A program made the translations under genes and the position numbers. Under the pieces are notes generated by a model. It was not told where the DNA came from. It ran no database searches and saw nothing but the letters and a program-made list of their open reading frames with translations. DNA of 64,000 nucleotides from Rossellomorea vietnamensis. Lineage in GTDB: Bacteria > Bacillota > Bacilli > Bacillales > Bacillaceae_B. The stretch lies in NCBI RefSeq assembly GCF_001305855.1, contig NZ_LIXZ01000001.1:434001-498000 (forward strand), given 5' to 3'. Below are positions 43,581 to 51,729 of the stretch, piece after piece (position 1 is the first letter of the stretch; every line of letters starts with the position of its first letter).

Positions 43581-44144
43581 ATCGGTTTTGTGTATATGTC
43601 GATTCAAATAGAACGTCTTTACATTATTCATTTCAGTCTGGACTTTCGTATTATATTTACTTTCCATTTCGGCGATTCGTTGTGTATAGGCAATGCGTAA
43701 ATCCGAGGTGCGGAGCATTTGATTTTCAAAAGAACTGTAAGAAATGGGAACCGTACAGGATTCATTGTTTTGAAGGAAGATCCGTGTTGATCCATTCGTC
43801 ATTCGTTCATATCCCCGGACATGGGAGTGGGAGATCCAGGCACATTCCTGCTTCACTGGAGAAGATGTCGGAAATAGATACATGGACATATCAGGGTTGA
43901 CCATAATGGGGGCTTTGTAGATGATACCCGTAAGTTTTTTCGTTCCTTCTTTCCTGCCTTCATAAGAACAGCCAAAGAACTCACAACTTTTCTTCAGGAT
44001 TTCAAAAGGTTTGAACGGAGAAATCAATACGTCATCCACCTCTATTATTTTCGTGAATGTCCTGGCGCCATATTCCATAGGCTGAAGGATCATCGTATGG
44101 GGATTCACTTCATATTCTTCTATAATTCGAGATTTTTCTCTCAT
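43575..44144 (-). CDS. comK: Competence transcription factor ComK
   Basis: 189 residues, close to the 192 of B. subtilis ComK. Recognisable segments: YEVNPHTMILQPMEYG, FEILKKSCEFFGCSYEGRK, SHSHVRGYER and the Cys/Pro-rich SCTVPISYSSFENQMLRT. ComK binds paired AT-rich half-sites and turns on DNA-uptake genes. The ATG at 44144 has GGAGG 7 nt before it; an in-frame start ten codons earlier overlaps that site. Divergent from yhzC across an AT-rich region with CodY-like boxes. Its presence suggests that competence is or was possible in this organism. Confidence 0.95.
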   Translation of the reverse strand: MREKSRIIEEYEVNPHTMILQPMEYGARTFTKIIEVDDVLISPFKPFEILKKSCEFFGCSYEGRKEGTKKLTGIIYKAPIMVNPDMSMYLFPTSSPVKQECAWISHSHVRGYERMTNGSTRIFLQNNESCTVPISYSSFENQMLRTSDLRIAYTQRIAEMESKYNTKVQTEMNNVKTFYLNRHIHKTDA

Positions 44145-44214
44145 TCCATCGCCTCCATTTACATTTTTCACCAAAATAATACCACAAATTTCGACGGTTG
44201 TCTCTCTTATTTTT

Positions 44215-44273
44215 AAAAATTCTGATATTTATCCTCTTCTACTGATTTATGAATAAAAAATTATCAGAATATT
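44215..44273. promoter_or_regulatory. Two CodY-like boxes between comK and yhzC
   Basis: AATTATCAGAATATT (44259-44273) matches the CodY consensus AATTTTCWGAAAATT at 13 of 15. The inverted segment at about 44215-44229 matches at 11 of 15. ATTCTGATA (44219-44227) and TATCAGAAT (44262-44270) form an inverted repeat 34 bp apart. CodY is a known direct comK repressor in B. subtilis. AT-richness makes chance matches possible. Confidence 0.5.
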
Positions 44274-44341
44274 TAATTTTTTTGGTTGAATTTTCACCTC
44301 TTTCCCCATATACTAATAAAAAGAATTCAGGGGTGAGGTAT

Positions 44342-44578
44342 ATGGAAAGCAAAAAGTCCTATACAGAAATGATGAAAGCCGCTGCCATGACCCGGAAGAA
44401 AGCAACAGAAAGAAGCGTAATGGAAATCTATATCGATATGGTACTGCATGAAAGCATTCTAATGACACAAAGATCTAAGCTCTTAACTGATATTGATGCC
44501 GCCCTGGATACAAAGGATAAAATATTGTTTATGAAATTATCAAAAGAATTAAATGAATTGAATGTTAGTTACGGATAA
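44342..44578 (+). CDS. yhzC: IDEAL domain protein (YhzC-like)
   Basis: 78 residues. The C-terminal half is an IDEAL domain, DIDAALDTKDKILFMKLSKEL, a short protein-interaction helix found in small Bacillus proteins and at the end of MecA-type adaptors. The N-terminal half is basic and Met/Lys rich. The ATG at 44342 follows AGGGGTG; a longer frame lacks a site. Its position divergent to comK matches B. subtilis yhzC. Function unknown. Confidence 0.82.
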   Translation: MESKKSYTEMMKAAAMTRKKATERSVMEIYIDMVLHESILMTQRSKLLTDIDAALDTKDKILFMKLSKELNELNVSYG

Positions 44579-44586
44579 TCATACTA

Positions 44587-44625
44587 AATGGCTGACTCCA
44601 TCTGAGTCAGCCATTCCCATTTTAT
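44587..44625 (+). terminator. Terminator of yhzC
   Basis: 12-bp perfect stem AATGGCTGACTC / GAGTCAGCCATT (44587-44598, 44604-44615) followed by CCCATTTTATT. Confidence 0.85.
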
Positions 44626-44712
44626 TGGACGGGCCTTTGGTACCTCCATGCATGACTTTTTCTCCATTTGCAAACCCTAATAGCTAATCTATATACGATG
44701 GAGCGAATCATC

Positions 44713-45381
44713 ATGATCCTATTGATAAAAGTACTGGTCCTCTACTTGATCACCATAGCTGCTATGAGGCTGATGGGTAAGTCTACGATTGTACAGATGA
44801 CTCCATATGACCTGGTGGCCATCATCATCGTAGGTACCATCGCCTCCGAGCCACTCATTTCAACAAAATTCTGGCCGACCATCACAGCCCTCATCTTTCT
44901 TGTCGGGCTCCATGTACTATTCTCATTCCTTACGTTAAGTCAATGGGGAAACCGGTTCTTCCTGGGAGAGCCGACATTGTTAATAAAAAACGGGGAAATA
45001 TTAGAAGATAACCTTGAAAAATCAAAAATCTCACTCATTCAATTAACGTCCATCCTCAGATCTCAAGGATACCCCAAGATTTCCGATGTGGACTATGCGA
45101 TGCTCGAGCCCATCGGTGAAGTGAGCATCATTCCCAAGGTAGAAAATACTCCGGTTACCGTGGAACACCTCAAGTTAAAAATCGACGACGAAGGTCTTCC
45201 GATTTCAGTCATAGTGGACGGTAAGATCCAAGCAAGGAATTTGAAACTCCTGGGAAAATCGAAGGAATGGCTGGAAACTCAACTAACCAACTCCAACCTG
45301 CATCACAAAGATGTCATCTTCGCCTATATGACGGAAAAAGCGAAGAATCTGGTCATCAGCAAAAGGGAAAAGGCAGACTAG
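44713..45381 (+). CDS. DUF421 membrane protein (YetF/YdfR family)
   Basis: 222 residues. Three N-terminal hydrophobic segments with AAMRLMGKSTIVQMTPYDLVA, then the cytoplasmic two-fold DUF421 domain (TLLIKNGEILEDNLEKSKIS, LRSQGYPKISDVDYAML). B. subtilis YetF/YdfS-type relatives are sporulation or membrane proteins of unclear function. I choose the ATG at 44713, with GGAG 10 nt upstream; a TTG 15 codons earlier has no site. The terminator overlaps the stop codon. Confidence 0.85.
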   Translation: MILLIKVLVLYLITIAAMRLMGKSTIVQMTPYDLVAIIIVGTIASEPLISTKFWPTITALIFLVGLHVLFSFLTLSQWGNRFFLGEPTLLIKNGEILEDNLEKSKISLIQLTSILRSQGYPKISDVDYAMLEPIGEVSIIPKVENTPVTVEHLKLKIDDEGLPISVIVDGKIQARNLKLLGKSKEWLETQLTNSNLHHKDVIFAYMTEKAKNLVISKREKAD

Positions 45382-45395
45382 GCCTTTTCCCTTTT
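45361..45395. terminator. Bidirectional terminator at the end of the DUF421 gene
   Basis: 14-bp stem AAAAGGGAAAAGGC / GCCTTTTCCCTTTT (45361-45374, 45382-45395) with the TAG stop in the loop; serves the convergent pair. Confidence 0.8.
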
Positions 45396-45411
45396 ATGTC
45401 ACTTCAAGAGT

Positions 45412-45732
45412 TCAATAAAAAATGTTCCCGTAAGCATTTATCGTTAAATAAAATACCACTACAGTATAAATTAAGGCTGTCCAAAATGAAATCGAGTGAT
45501 AAAATCTCTTCTGCTTCCCTTTTAGCATGTGTTGGATCCTTTGATACCGATAACCACCTCCGTACGCATAAATGAGGATCAACGTGATCAATATCCCGAT
45601 GATCAATGACCATTCCATCATTGGGCGGCCCGTTTCAAGATAACTCCAAAATGGCAATCCCAGTAACACCAACATAGTAAAAGCAACCTTGCTAAAAAAA
45701 AGCAACAGTTTTTGGTTTATGAGTACTTCCAT
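45412..45732 (-). CDS. Small three-helix membrane protein of unknown function
   Basis: 106 residues with three hydrophobic segments (about 10-32, 40-58, 80-102) separated by a basic loop (GGGYRYQRIQHMLKGKQKRF). No family recognised. The ATG at 45732 has AGAGG about 9 nt upstream; another ATG six codons earlier is possible. Monocistronic; the 150-nt region upstream is AT-rich without a clear promoter. Confidence 0.65.
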   Translation of the reverse strand: MEVLINQKLLLFFSKVAFTMLVLLGLPFWSYLETGRPMMEWSLIIGILITLILIYAYGGGYRYQRIQHMLKGKQKRFYHSISFWTALIYTVVVFYLTINAYGNIFY

Positions 45733-45886
45733 CCTCTTCCGCCTCTCCATCCAATTTTAATAATCAAACTTTATTAAATATTACTTATTTTACCATAAAA
45801 GTTATAATTTAGAGTAATTAATTCACTTAATTTTTCTGTTCTCAAGTTTTTAGCTGGTTGATCCTTTCCCCGTTCATTCAAAAATT

Positions 45887-45919
45887 AAAAAGCCAAGTCA
45901 ATTTTTGACTCGGCCTTTT
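45887..45919 (-). terminator. Terminator of the M48 protease gene
   Basis: On the minus strand GAAAAGGCCGAGUCA pairs with UGACUUGGCUUUUU (one G-U pair, one bulged base) with an A/U loop, followed by AATTTTTG; 5 nt after the stop. Confidence 0.8.
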
Positions 45920-45923
45920 CTCA

Positions 45924-47198
45924 TTACTCTTCTTTCTTCTCCGCTTCATACTCTTCAAGCATCGACAAGCGCTCAAGCATCGTCGGATGTCCGTACCGGA
46001 AGATCTTCACCAAAAGCGGCGGGTTCACTTGTGATAAGCCTACTTTTGATAACTTCTGGAAGGACGAAATGGCCGCTTCCTTGTCACCGGTCATTTCGAT
46101 GGCATAGCGGTCTGCCCTCGTTTCCTGATACCGGGAGATCCAGTTACTGAGTGGACTGATTGTAAACAAAAGCATGGACGTTATCATTAAGAATAAAGGA
46201 AGTGAGCTAAGGCTCGATACGCTCGATACTTTCAAATCATCACTATGGTTTGCCACGAGCCCCCTCATCAGCTTAGCTGTCAGGAATAGTCCGAAGAAGG
46301 ACAGAACGAGATAGATCCCGATTCCGATGTAGATATGCTTTTCCACGTAATGGGCCATTTCGTGGGCCATGACGAAAAGAATTTCCTTGTCTGTCAGCTT
46401 TTCAAGGGTTGTGTCCCATAAGACGATCCTGGAATTGGATCCCACTCCGGTGACATAGGCATTAAGGGAATTGGTCTTCTCAGACATATCGACTTCAAAT
46501 ACGTGATCTGCAGGGATCTTCGCCCTGTCTGCAAGGGATAGGATCTGTTCCTCCAACGCTTTATCCTTCAATGGATAGAAGTCATTATAGAGGGGATCTA
46601 TCAGGACAGGCTGTACGAACATCATGAAAATCGTAAATGGCACCGACAAAGCCCAGGCCGCAAGCCACCAGCGCTGTTTGAAGCGCTTCATAAGGGCATA
46701 CAGGACCGAGACGATGATGAACATCAAAAGATAATTTACCCAGAAATCCGTGATTTCGTCTTTCATCCACATGGAAAACGTCTGAGTGGAAATATTGTAG
46801 CTTTTTGAAATTTTATATGAAATATACTGCAAGGGGAAAATGGCCACAAAAGAAGAGATCGATAACCAGAATAAGAAAATGGCCGTTTGAAGGAAGCCGT
46901 TCTTCACCGTTCCCCTCGCCCATTTTTCAAACACACGTGATACACCGAAAATCAGGATCAAGAAATAGAATATCCATTCATACGGAGTCGATAAGAAGAA
47001 CAAAAGATTCTTGATCTTTGAAAAGTCCTCACTTAACATGATTTCTTTATTATTCATAAAGGTGGCCGGGTCCGCACTGCTTCCCTTATACATTTCAGGT
47101 AAAGTGGAATCCGCCAGGAAAAATAAGTACACATATAAGAATAAGCCTAATAGCAAATAAGCAAGTATCGACCTGAGCGCCCATTTTCTAGCCAACAT
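45924..47198 (-). CDS. yhfN: M48 family membrane metalloprotease (YhfN, Ste24-like CAAX protease)
   Basis: 424 residues, about seven hydrophobic segments. The zinc site is HEMAH in VMAHEMAHYVEKH (about 277-289), with the downstream Glu ligand in SRYQETRADRYAIEM (about 355-369). This is the Ste24/HtpX-type M48 plan; the family trims membrane or prenylated-type substrates. Syntenic with B. subtilis yhfN. GGGAGG lies 4 nt before the ATG and 7 nt before the next TTG codon, so either start is possible. Confidence 0.9.
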   Translation of the reverse strand: MLARKWALRSILAYLLLGLFLYVYLFFLADSTLPEMYKGSSADPATFMNNKEIMLSEDFSKIKNLLFFLSTPYEWIFYFLILIFGVSRVFEKWARGTVKNGFLQTAIFLFWLSISSFVAIFPLQYISYKISKSYNISTQTFSMWMKDEITDFWVNYLLMFIIVSVLYALMKRFKQRWWLAAWALSVPFTIFMMFVQPVLIDPLYNDFYPLKDKALEEQILSLADRAKIPADHVFEVDMSEKTNSLNAYVTGVGSNSRIVLWDTTLEKLTDKEILFVMAHEMAHYVEKHIYIGIGIYLVLSFFGLFLTAKLMRGLVANHSDDLKVSSVSSLSSLPLFLMITSMLLFTISPLSNWISRYQETRADRYAIEMTGDKEAAISSFQKLSKVGLSQVNPPLLVKIFRYGHPTMLERLSMLEEYEAEKKEE

Positions 47199-47303
47199 GT
47201 TTCCTCCCTTCTCGTCTTCACTACTATATGTAATACCCTGTCCAAAGTTTTAGAACCTAAACACGGACGGTGAGTGAAATGGCGCCGTTCGTGCATGGAA
47301 AAT

Positions 47304-47380
47304 CTTTCATCTGCCATATATTCATTATATCTGCCGGAAGAAGAAAAATTTGTCATTTGTGAAATTTATCTGCCATTCTA
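47304..47380. repeat. Periodic array 5: core ATCTGCCA every 19-20 bp
   Basis: Cores at 47309 (ATCTGCCA), 47329 (ATCTGCCG), 47348 (ATTTGTCA, 6 of 8) and 47368 (ATCTGCCA), steps 20, 19, 20. Three of the four are preceded by A/T-rich CAT/TAT. It lies in the 244-nt gap between the M48 protease start and the azlD terminator. Shorter and more degenerate than arrays 1-4. Confidence 0.6.
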
Positions 47381-47402
47381 AAAAACCCAAAAATCATCCT
47401 CA

Positions 47403-47432
47403 ATAAAAAAAGCCACGATTTTAGATCGTGAC
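47403..47432 (-). terminator. Terminator of azlCD
   Basis: On the minus strand GUCACGAU pairs with AUCGUGGC (one U-G pair), followed by seven Ts; 11 nt after the azlD stop. Confidence 0.8.
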
Positions 47433-47442
47433 CAATAAACTC

Positions 47443-47754
47443 CTACATTAAGAAAACGGAATACAGTGACAAAACTGAAATCGCCCCAATCACCACAAGG
47501 ATCACATTGGCACCCAAAAACGCGATGGCAAAGGCAGCTACCGTCCCAACCACTCCAAACAGGACATTCCCTTCCTGGATTAACAGGATGCTTGGAAAGA
47601 TCAACGCACCCAATACGGCAAATGGGACATTTCGCAAAATCCCTTGGAGAAATGGAGGAAGCTCTTTCCCTTTGAACACGAGGAAGGGAAGCATCCTGGG
47701 GATGTAGGTGACAATTGCCATCCCGAGGATCATCCACACAATTGCACTATTCAT
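47443..47754 (-). CDS. azlD: AzlD-type branched-chain amino acid exporter small subunit
   Basis: 103 residues, four hydrophobic helices, starting MNSAIVWMILGMAIVTYIPRMLPFL, the AzlD family start. With AzlC it forms a two-component exporter of branched-chain amino acids. The ATG at 47754 has GGGGG 8 nt upstream and overlaps the azlC stop by 8 nt. Confidence 0.88.
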   Translation of the reverse strand: MNSAIVWMILGMAIVTYIPRMLPFLVFKGKELPPFLQGILRNVPFAVLGALIFPSILLIQEGNVLFGVVGTVAAFAIAFLGANVILVVIGAISVLSLYSVFLM

Positions 47755-48469
47755 CAGCACTTCCCCCTCTTCTCATCATGTCCACTACCTCCACGATAAC
47801 AGCCGAAACAAGCGTGGCTGTTACGATCGACCAACCGTTCGAAAGATTTGTGGTGAACAGCAGGATACTATTCAGGGCACCTGCCACAACCGCCAAAAAC
47901 GTGACCTTGACGCTTTTTTTCATGGAAGGAACGAGAAGACCGACAAACATGGCATAAAGAGCAATCGTCATGCTGGCTTGAAGGAATTCCGGGAGAATTT
48001 CTCCGATAAAATATCCCACGCCGGAGTTCACGACCCAGCTTCCATATGAAATGAGGATGACCCCAAAGGCAAACCCCGTCCGTACTTTCCCCTCTTTGAT
48101 ACTGATGACCGAAAAGGTTTCATCCGTGATGCCGAACGCATAGAAAAGTTTCTTAAACAAACGGTCTTCCTCAAGCTTCTCGCTTAGCGACGCAGACATG
48201 AGAAAGTGACGGATGTTAACGATGAACGTGGTAAAAATGATCTCGATGACCCCGGTTCCAACCGCAATCAAACTCAGTGATATGTATTGAGCGGCACCTG
48301 CAAAGACAAGCATGCTCATCAGAATTGTCTCCGTCACCGTAAGCCCCGTAGTCCGTGCCAACAGTCCAAACGTCAGGGCGACAGGCATATACCCAATGGC
48401 AATGCTGATGCCCCCCTGCAGGCCATAGCGAAAATCACTCACTTTTTTCGAAGAAAGAAGTGCTTCCAT
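47747..48469 (-). CDS. azlC: AzlC-type branched-chain amino acid exporter large subunit
   Basis: 240 residues, about seven helices. FRYGLQGGISIAIGYMPVALTFG and FAGAAQYISLSLI are AzlC hallmarks, as is NIRHFLMSASLS. Exports branched-chain amino acids or analogues such as azaleucine. The ATG at 48469 follows AAAGGA; a longer in-frame extension runs into the promoter. Divergent from an XRE-cupin regulator which probably controls it. Confidence 0.9.
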   Translation of the reverse strand: MEALLSSKKVSDFRYGLQGGISIAIGYMPVALTFGLLARTTGLTVTETILMSMLVFAGAAQYISLSLIAVGTGVIEIIFTTFIVNIRHFLMSASLSEKLEEDRLFKKLFYAFGITDETFSVISIKEGKVRTGFAFGVILISYGSWVVNSGVGYFIGEILPEFLQASMTIALYAMFVGLLVPSMKKSVKVTFLAVVAGALNSILLFTTNLSNGWSIVTATLVSAVIVEVVDMMRRGGSADE

Positions 48470-48490
48470 CCCCTCACATCCTTTATAATA

Positions 48491-48523
48491 AGTGTTATTC
48501 ACTGTTTTAATTTTTTGATAATT
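48491..48523. promoter_or_regulatory. azlCD / regulator intergenic sites: inverted repeat and CodY-like box
   Basis: AGTGTTATTCACT (48491-48503) is an inverted repeat (AGTG-N5-CACT). AATTTTTTGATAATT (48509-48523) matches the CodY consensus at 13 of 15. Both lie in the 103-bp divergent region. The repeat is a candidate site for the XRE-cupin regulator, the second for CodY, a natural controller of branched-chain amino acid export. Confidence 0.4.
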
Positions 48524-48572
48524 TATTATATTATACATATAGACGTTATGTTAGACAAGAGGAGTTTTGTTC

Positions 48573-49130
48573 ATGGAAAATTTCCCGATACAAATTGGTG
48601 ATAATATCAGAAAGATCCGGAGAGAACGGGGGTTCAGCCTTGAACAAATGGCTGAGCGGACAGGGGTCAGCAAGGCGATGATCGGTCAAATTGAACGGGG
48701 TGATTCGAATCCTACCGTTGCAATTCTGTGGAAGATTGCCAATGGCTTGAAGGTATCCTTTTCTTCCCTCATCGAAAAGCCGAGCAGCCTGGTGTCCATC
48801 ATTCATTATGAAGACGTGCAGCCTGTGCTTGAAGATGACGGGAACTACATCGTATATCCCATCTTCCCTTTCGATCCCTTAAAGAAATGGGAAAGCTATC
48901 GGGTGGAAATGAAACCGGGCTGTACCTATCGGAATGAAGGACATACGAAGGGTGTGGAGGAATACATCACGGTCCTTTCAGGAGTGATTTCCCTGAAGAT
49001 TGCAGAGGAAAAGTATGAATTGACGGCAGGAAGTTCGATTCGATTCGCCGCCGACTCCGGTCATGAATACTCCAACGAGTCGAATCAAGAAGCTGTCTGC
49101 CAAATGGTCATCTATTACGGGGAAGAATAA
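48573..49130 (+). CDS. XRE-family HTH regulator with cupin sensor domain
   Basis: 185 residues. HTH at about 8-62 (IRKIRRERGFSLEQMAERTG, SKAMIGQIERGDSNPTVAIL), then a cupin_2 fold at about 105-180 (HTKGVEEYITVLSGVISL, AGSSIRFAADSGHEY). Such proteins sense a small molecule through the cupin and usually act on the adjacent divergent gene, here azlCD. The ATG at 48573 has AGAGGAG 8 nt upstream. Followed by a strong terminator. Confidence 0.9.
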   Translation: MENFPIQIGDNIRKIRRERGFSLEQMAERTGVSKAMIGQIERGDSNPTVAILWKIANGLKVSFSSLIEKPSSLVSIIHYEDVQPVLEDDGNYIVYPIFPFDPLKKWESYRVEMKPGCTYRNEGHTKGVEEYITVLSGVISLKIAEEKYELTAGSSIRFAADSGHEYSNESNQEAVCQMVIYYGEE

Positions 49131-49131
49131 A

Positions 49132-49174
49132 GCAGTCATGAAATGGGACCTCCATTTCATGACTGCTATTTTTC
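49132..49174 (+). terminator. Terminator of the XRE-cupin gene
   Basis: Perfect 16-bp stem (49132-49147, 49153-49168) with 5-nt loop and ATTTTT tail, 2 nt after the stop. Confidence 0.92.
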
Positions 49175-49234
49175 TCGTGTCAAACTTTGGAACTGACCAA
49201 TATACTATTACATCTTTAAGTTGAGAGGAGAATA

Positions 49235-50305
49235 ATGAACATGACCCCTTCCCTGCCCTCATTTGACCTCCAATTCGATCATGCTGATTTACGGGAGCTG
49301 GAACGTGATGTATGGAGTAACACTCCCGTTCCGGCTCAATTGAAAATGGAAGATGCCGTACATGATATCCATATCCGGTACAGGGGATCCTATACAAGGG
49401 AATTGGAAAAAAAGTCGTATCATATAGAATTTGCCAACCAACGCGCTTCTGACGAATCATCAGAACTACACTTGAACGCAGAGTCCATTGACCCCTCCCA
49501 TTTCCGGAATAAACTTTCCCTTGATTTCATGAGGGAAGCAGGCATCCACACACCGGAGAATAAGCATGTATTCCTTACCCTGAATGGAGAGCCTATAGGT
49601 TTATACCTTCAGCTTGAATCAGTGGATGAGATCTACCTGAAAAAGAGAGATCTTCCCCCGGGGACGATTTATTATGCTGTCAGCGACAAAGCTGACTTCT
49701 CACAAAAGGGAAAACGGGGCCTGACATCAGGATACCAGCGAAAACTCGGAAATATGGAAGATGATCATACACTCATCCACTTCATCAAGAAAATCAATTC
49801 ACCTTCCACCTTCCTACATGAAATCCCTCGGCTCTTACACATTGAAAACTACTTGAGGTGGCTTGCCGGGGCTGTCTGTACGATGAATAATGATGGATTC
49901 ACCCATAACTACGCTCTGTATCTGAACAGGAGAGATCAACTATTTTCCATCATACCGTGGGATTACGACGCTACGTTTGGAAGACGTGTGAACGGGGACG
50001 TCATGGAATGGGATTATGTGCCGATTACGGGAAAAACGAAAAACAAACTGACCACACAGCTGATGAAACGATCCCGATTCCGGAAATTATATAAGGATAT
50101 ATTGGAGGAAATTCTCGATACGACGTTCACTGTGGCATACCTTGAAGACAAAGTGATGAGCTTACATTCTTCCCTGAGACCCTATATCCTGATGGACCCC
50201 CATTTTCAGAAAGATATTGATTTGTATGACCGGGAACCTTCCTTCATCCTTCAGTTCATAGAAGCTCGCGGCGCTTACCTGAGACAGGAATTAAAACATC
50301 TCTAG
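49235..50305 (+). CDS. CotH-type protein kinase family protein
   Basis: 356 residues, similar length to B. subtilis CotH, a spore coat kinase phosphorylating CotB and CotG. Seen here: IRYRGSYTRELEKKSYHIEF, NKLSLDFMREAGI, NGEPIGLYLQLESVDEIYL, the NNDGFTHNYALYLNR segment and IIPWDYDATFGRR, which holds the Asp pair expected for metal binding. No signal peptide. No cotB or cotG gene is nearby, so the target is unknown. AGAGGAG lies 4 nt before the first ATG and 10 nt before the third codon, also ATG. Its own promoter is not obvious in the 60-nt gap. Confidence 0.85.
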   Translation: MNMTPSLPSFDLQFDHADLRELERDVWSNTPVPAQLKMEDAVHDIHIRYRGSYTRELEKKSYHIEFANQRASDESSELHLNAESIDPSHFRNKLSLDFMREAGIHTPENKHVFLTLNGEPIGLYLQLESVDEIYLKKRDLPPGTIYYAVSDKADFSQKGKRGLTSGYQRKLGNMEDDHTLIHFIKKINSPSTFLHEIPRLLHIENYLRWLAGAVCTMNNDGFTHNYALYLNRRDQLFSIIPWDYDATFGRRVNGDVMEWDYVPITGKTKNKLTTQLMKRSRFRKLYKDILEEILDTTFTVAYLEDKVMSLHSSLRPYILMDPHFQKDIDLYDREPSFILQFIEARGAYLRQELKHL

Positions 50306-50314
50306 AAAAAAATA

Positions 50315-50343
50315 AAGCGTGGGAACAAGAATTTCCCACGCTT
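50315..50343. terminator. Bidirectional terminator between the CotH-like and YeeE/YedE genes
   Basis: 11-bp stem AAGCGTGGGAA / TTCCCACGCTT (50315-50325, 50333-50343). On the minus strand it is followed by TATTTTTTTC. Confidence 0.88.
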
Positions 50344-50347
50344 ACCA

Positions 50348-51598
50348 TTAACAGAACGTATCCTTCGGTTTTGGAACGGACAAGCCGAACAGTGGACGAA
50401 GATATAGTGCAAGGAATGTGCCGGCAAGGGCCAGGATTCCCCAGATGTACCCATGAAGGCTGAAGGAAGCAATTCCTCCGAAGTACGCACCGATGTTACA
50501 TCCAAATGCCAATCGGGCACCGTATCCCATCAACAGTCCGCCAATGACCGATGCCATGGCATTTTTACCAGTAATCTTATTGAAACGGAATAACCCTCCG
50601 GCTGCAGAGGCAAGGAATGCTCCAAGAATGACACCGAAATTCAATACGGTTGTGGAATCAGCAAAGATTGACGCTTGAAGGGCCTCGGCATTGGCTCCCG
50701 ACCAATAGCCCCAGCCAGCAACATCCACACCGAACATTCCGGCCACCTTGGATCCCCATAACGCAAAGGCCGACGTAATTCCCCATGGATTTCCCCTTGT
50801 CATGAGAGTGAGGGCATTCAATACCGCAAGAACGATGGCAGCTGCAAGAAGCGGCCAGGATCCACGGAAGATCCGCTTCCACCCTTTTGCTGACGGAAGA
50901 ACTGCCATACGAGGGGGATTCTTCTTCTTTTCAATTCGAAGGGTGACCCATGCAACGAAGGCGAAGAATAACATGGAGACGACCCATGCCCCGAAATAAC
51001 CTAATCCAGTGGATGTGGCCAGCGAAATCGGCTTAAAGGAAGGAAGCTCCTCTGTCCAAAAGGGAAGATGAGCCGCTCCGACGGTTGCACCTACAATAAA
51101 GAATAACAGCGTAATGAACATGACGGAACGTCCTCCGCCAATTGCATAAAGGGTACCCGAAGCACATCCTCCCCCGAGCTGCATCCCGATCCCGAACAGA
51201 AAGGCACCAACAATCAGGCTGACACCGACTGGTGACACATAGCCTGCCGCTTCCCCTCCAAAAAATGTGTACCCTGTAGCAAGAATCGGTGCAAACAAGG
51301 TAACGGCAACGGCAAGCATCACCATATGGGCACGCATCGCCTGCCCGTTTCCGACAGACATTACCCTACGGAAGGCAGAAGTGAATCCGAATCGTGCATG
51401 AAATAATGTATATCCTAACAGAAGTCCGAGAACGAGAAGCACGGTTTGGGCCAATTCCTGTGTAAAGAGCAGGTATAGGCCAAGAACCGCTGATACGATG
51501 AGCCCAACAGCCACTAATGACGTCTGTGGTGAGTTCAATTCGGTACTCTTTTTCTCCGGACCTTTTTGTTCATTGATTGGTTGAACATAGTCAGCCAT
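50348..51598 (-). CDS. YeeE/YedE family (TsuA-like) sulfur-compound transporter
   Basis: 416 residues, about ten to eleven membrane segments in two homologous halves. Conserved cysteine motifs are GGGCASGT in the first half and AFGCNIGAYF in the second, the signature of TsuA-type thiosulfate importers. RFGFTSAFRR is another family motif. No TusA, rhodanese or sulfite gene lies next to it, unlike many tsuAB loci, so the substrate (thiosulfate or a related sulfur compound) is inferred. AGGAGG lies 7 nt before the ATG. Confidence 0.9.
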   Translation of the reverse strand: MADYVQPINEQKGPEKKSTELNSPQTSLVAVGLIVSAVLGLYLLFTQELAQTVLLVLGLLLGYTLFHARFGFTSAFRRVMSVGNGQAMRAHMVMLAVAVTLFAPILATGYTFFGGEAAGYVSPVGVSLIVGAFLFGIGMQLGGGCASGTLYAIGGGRSVMFITLLFFIVGATVGAAHLPFWTEELPSFKPISLATSTGLGYFGAWVVSMLFFAFVAWVTLRIEKKKNPPRMAVLPSAKGWKRIFRGSWPLLAAAIVLAVLNALTLMTRGNPWGITSAFALWGSKVAGMFGVDVAGWGYWSGANAEALQASIFADSTTVLNFGVILGAFLASAAGGLFRFNKITGKNAMASVIGGLLMGYGARLAFGCNIGAYFGGIASFSLHGYIWGILALAGTFLALYLRPLFGLSVPKPKDTFC

Positions 51599-51689
51599 AG
51601 CAAATCCTCCTTAATCTTATTGATTTGGTTGGAATTCATTTTACAATAGTAATGGATTCTTCGGTTTCTGTCAAAAGATGAGCTTCCAT

Positions 51690-51726
51690 AAAAAAACCAC
51701 CTGAGCAAGAACGCTCAAGTGGTTTT
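51690..51726 (-). terminator. Terminator of the AEC transporter gene
   Basis: 14-bp stem with one mismatch on plus (51693-51706, 51713-51726), followed on the minus strand by TTTATGG after four stem Ts; 3 nt after the stop. Confidence 0.85.
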
Positions 51727-51729
51727 ACA

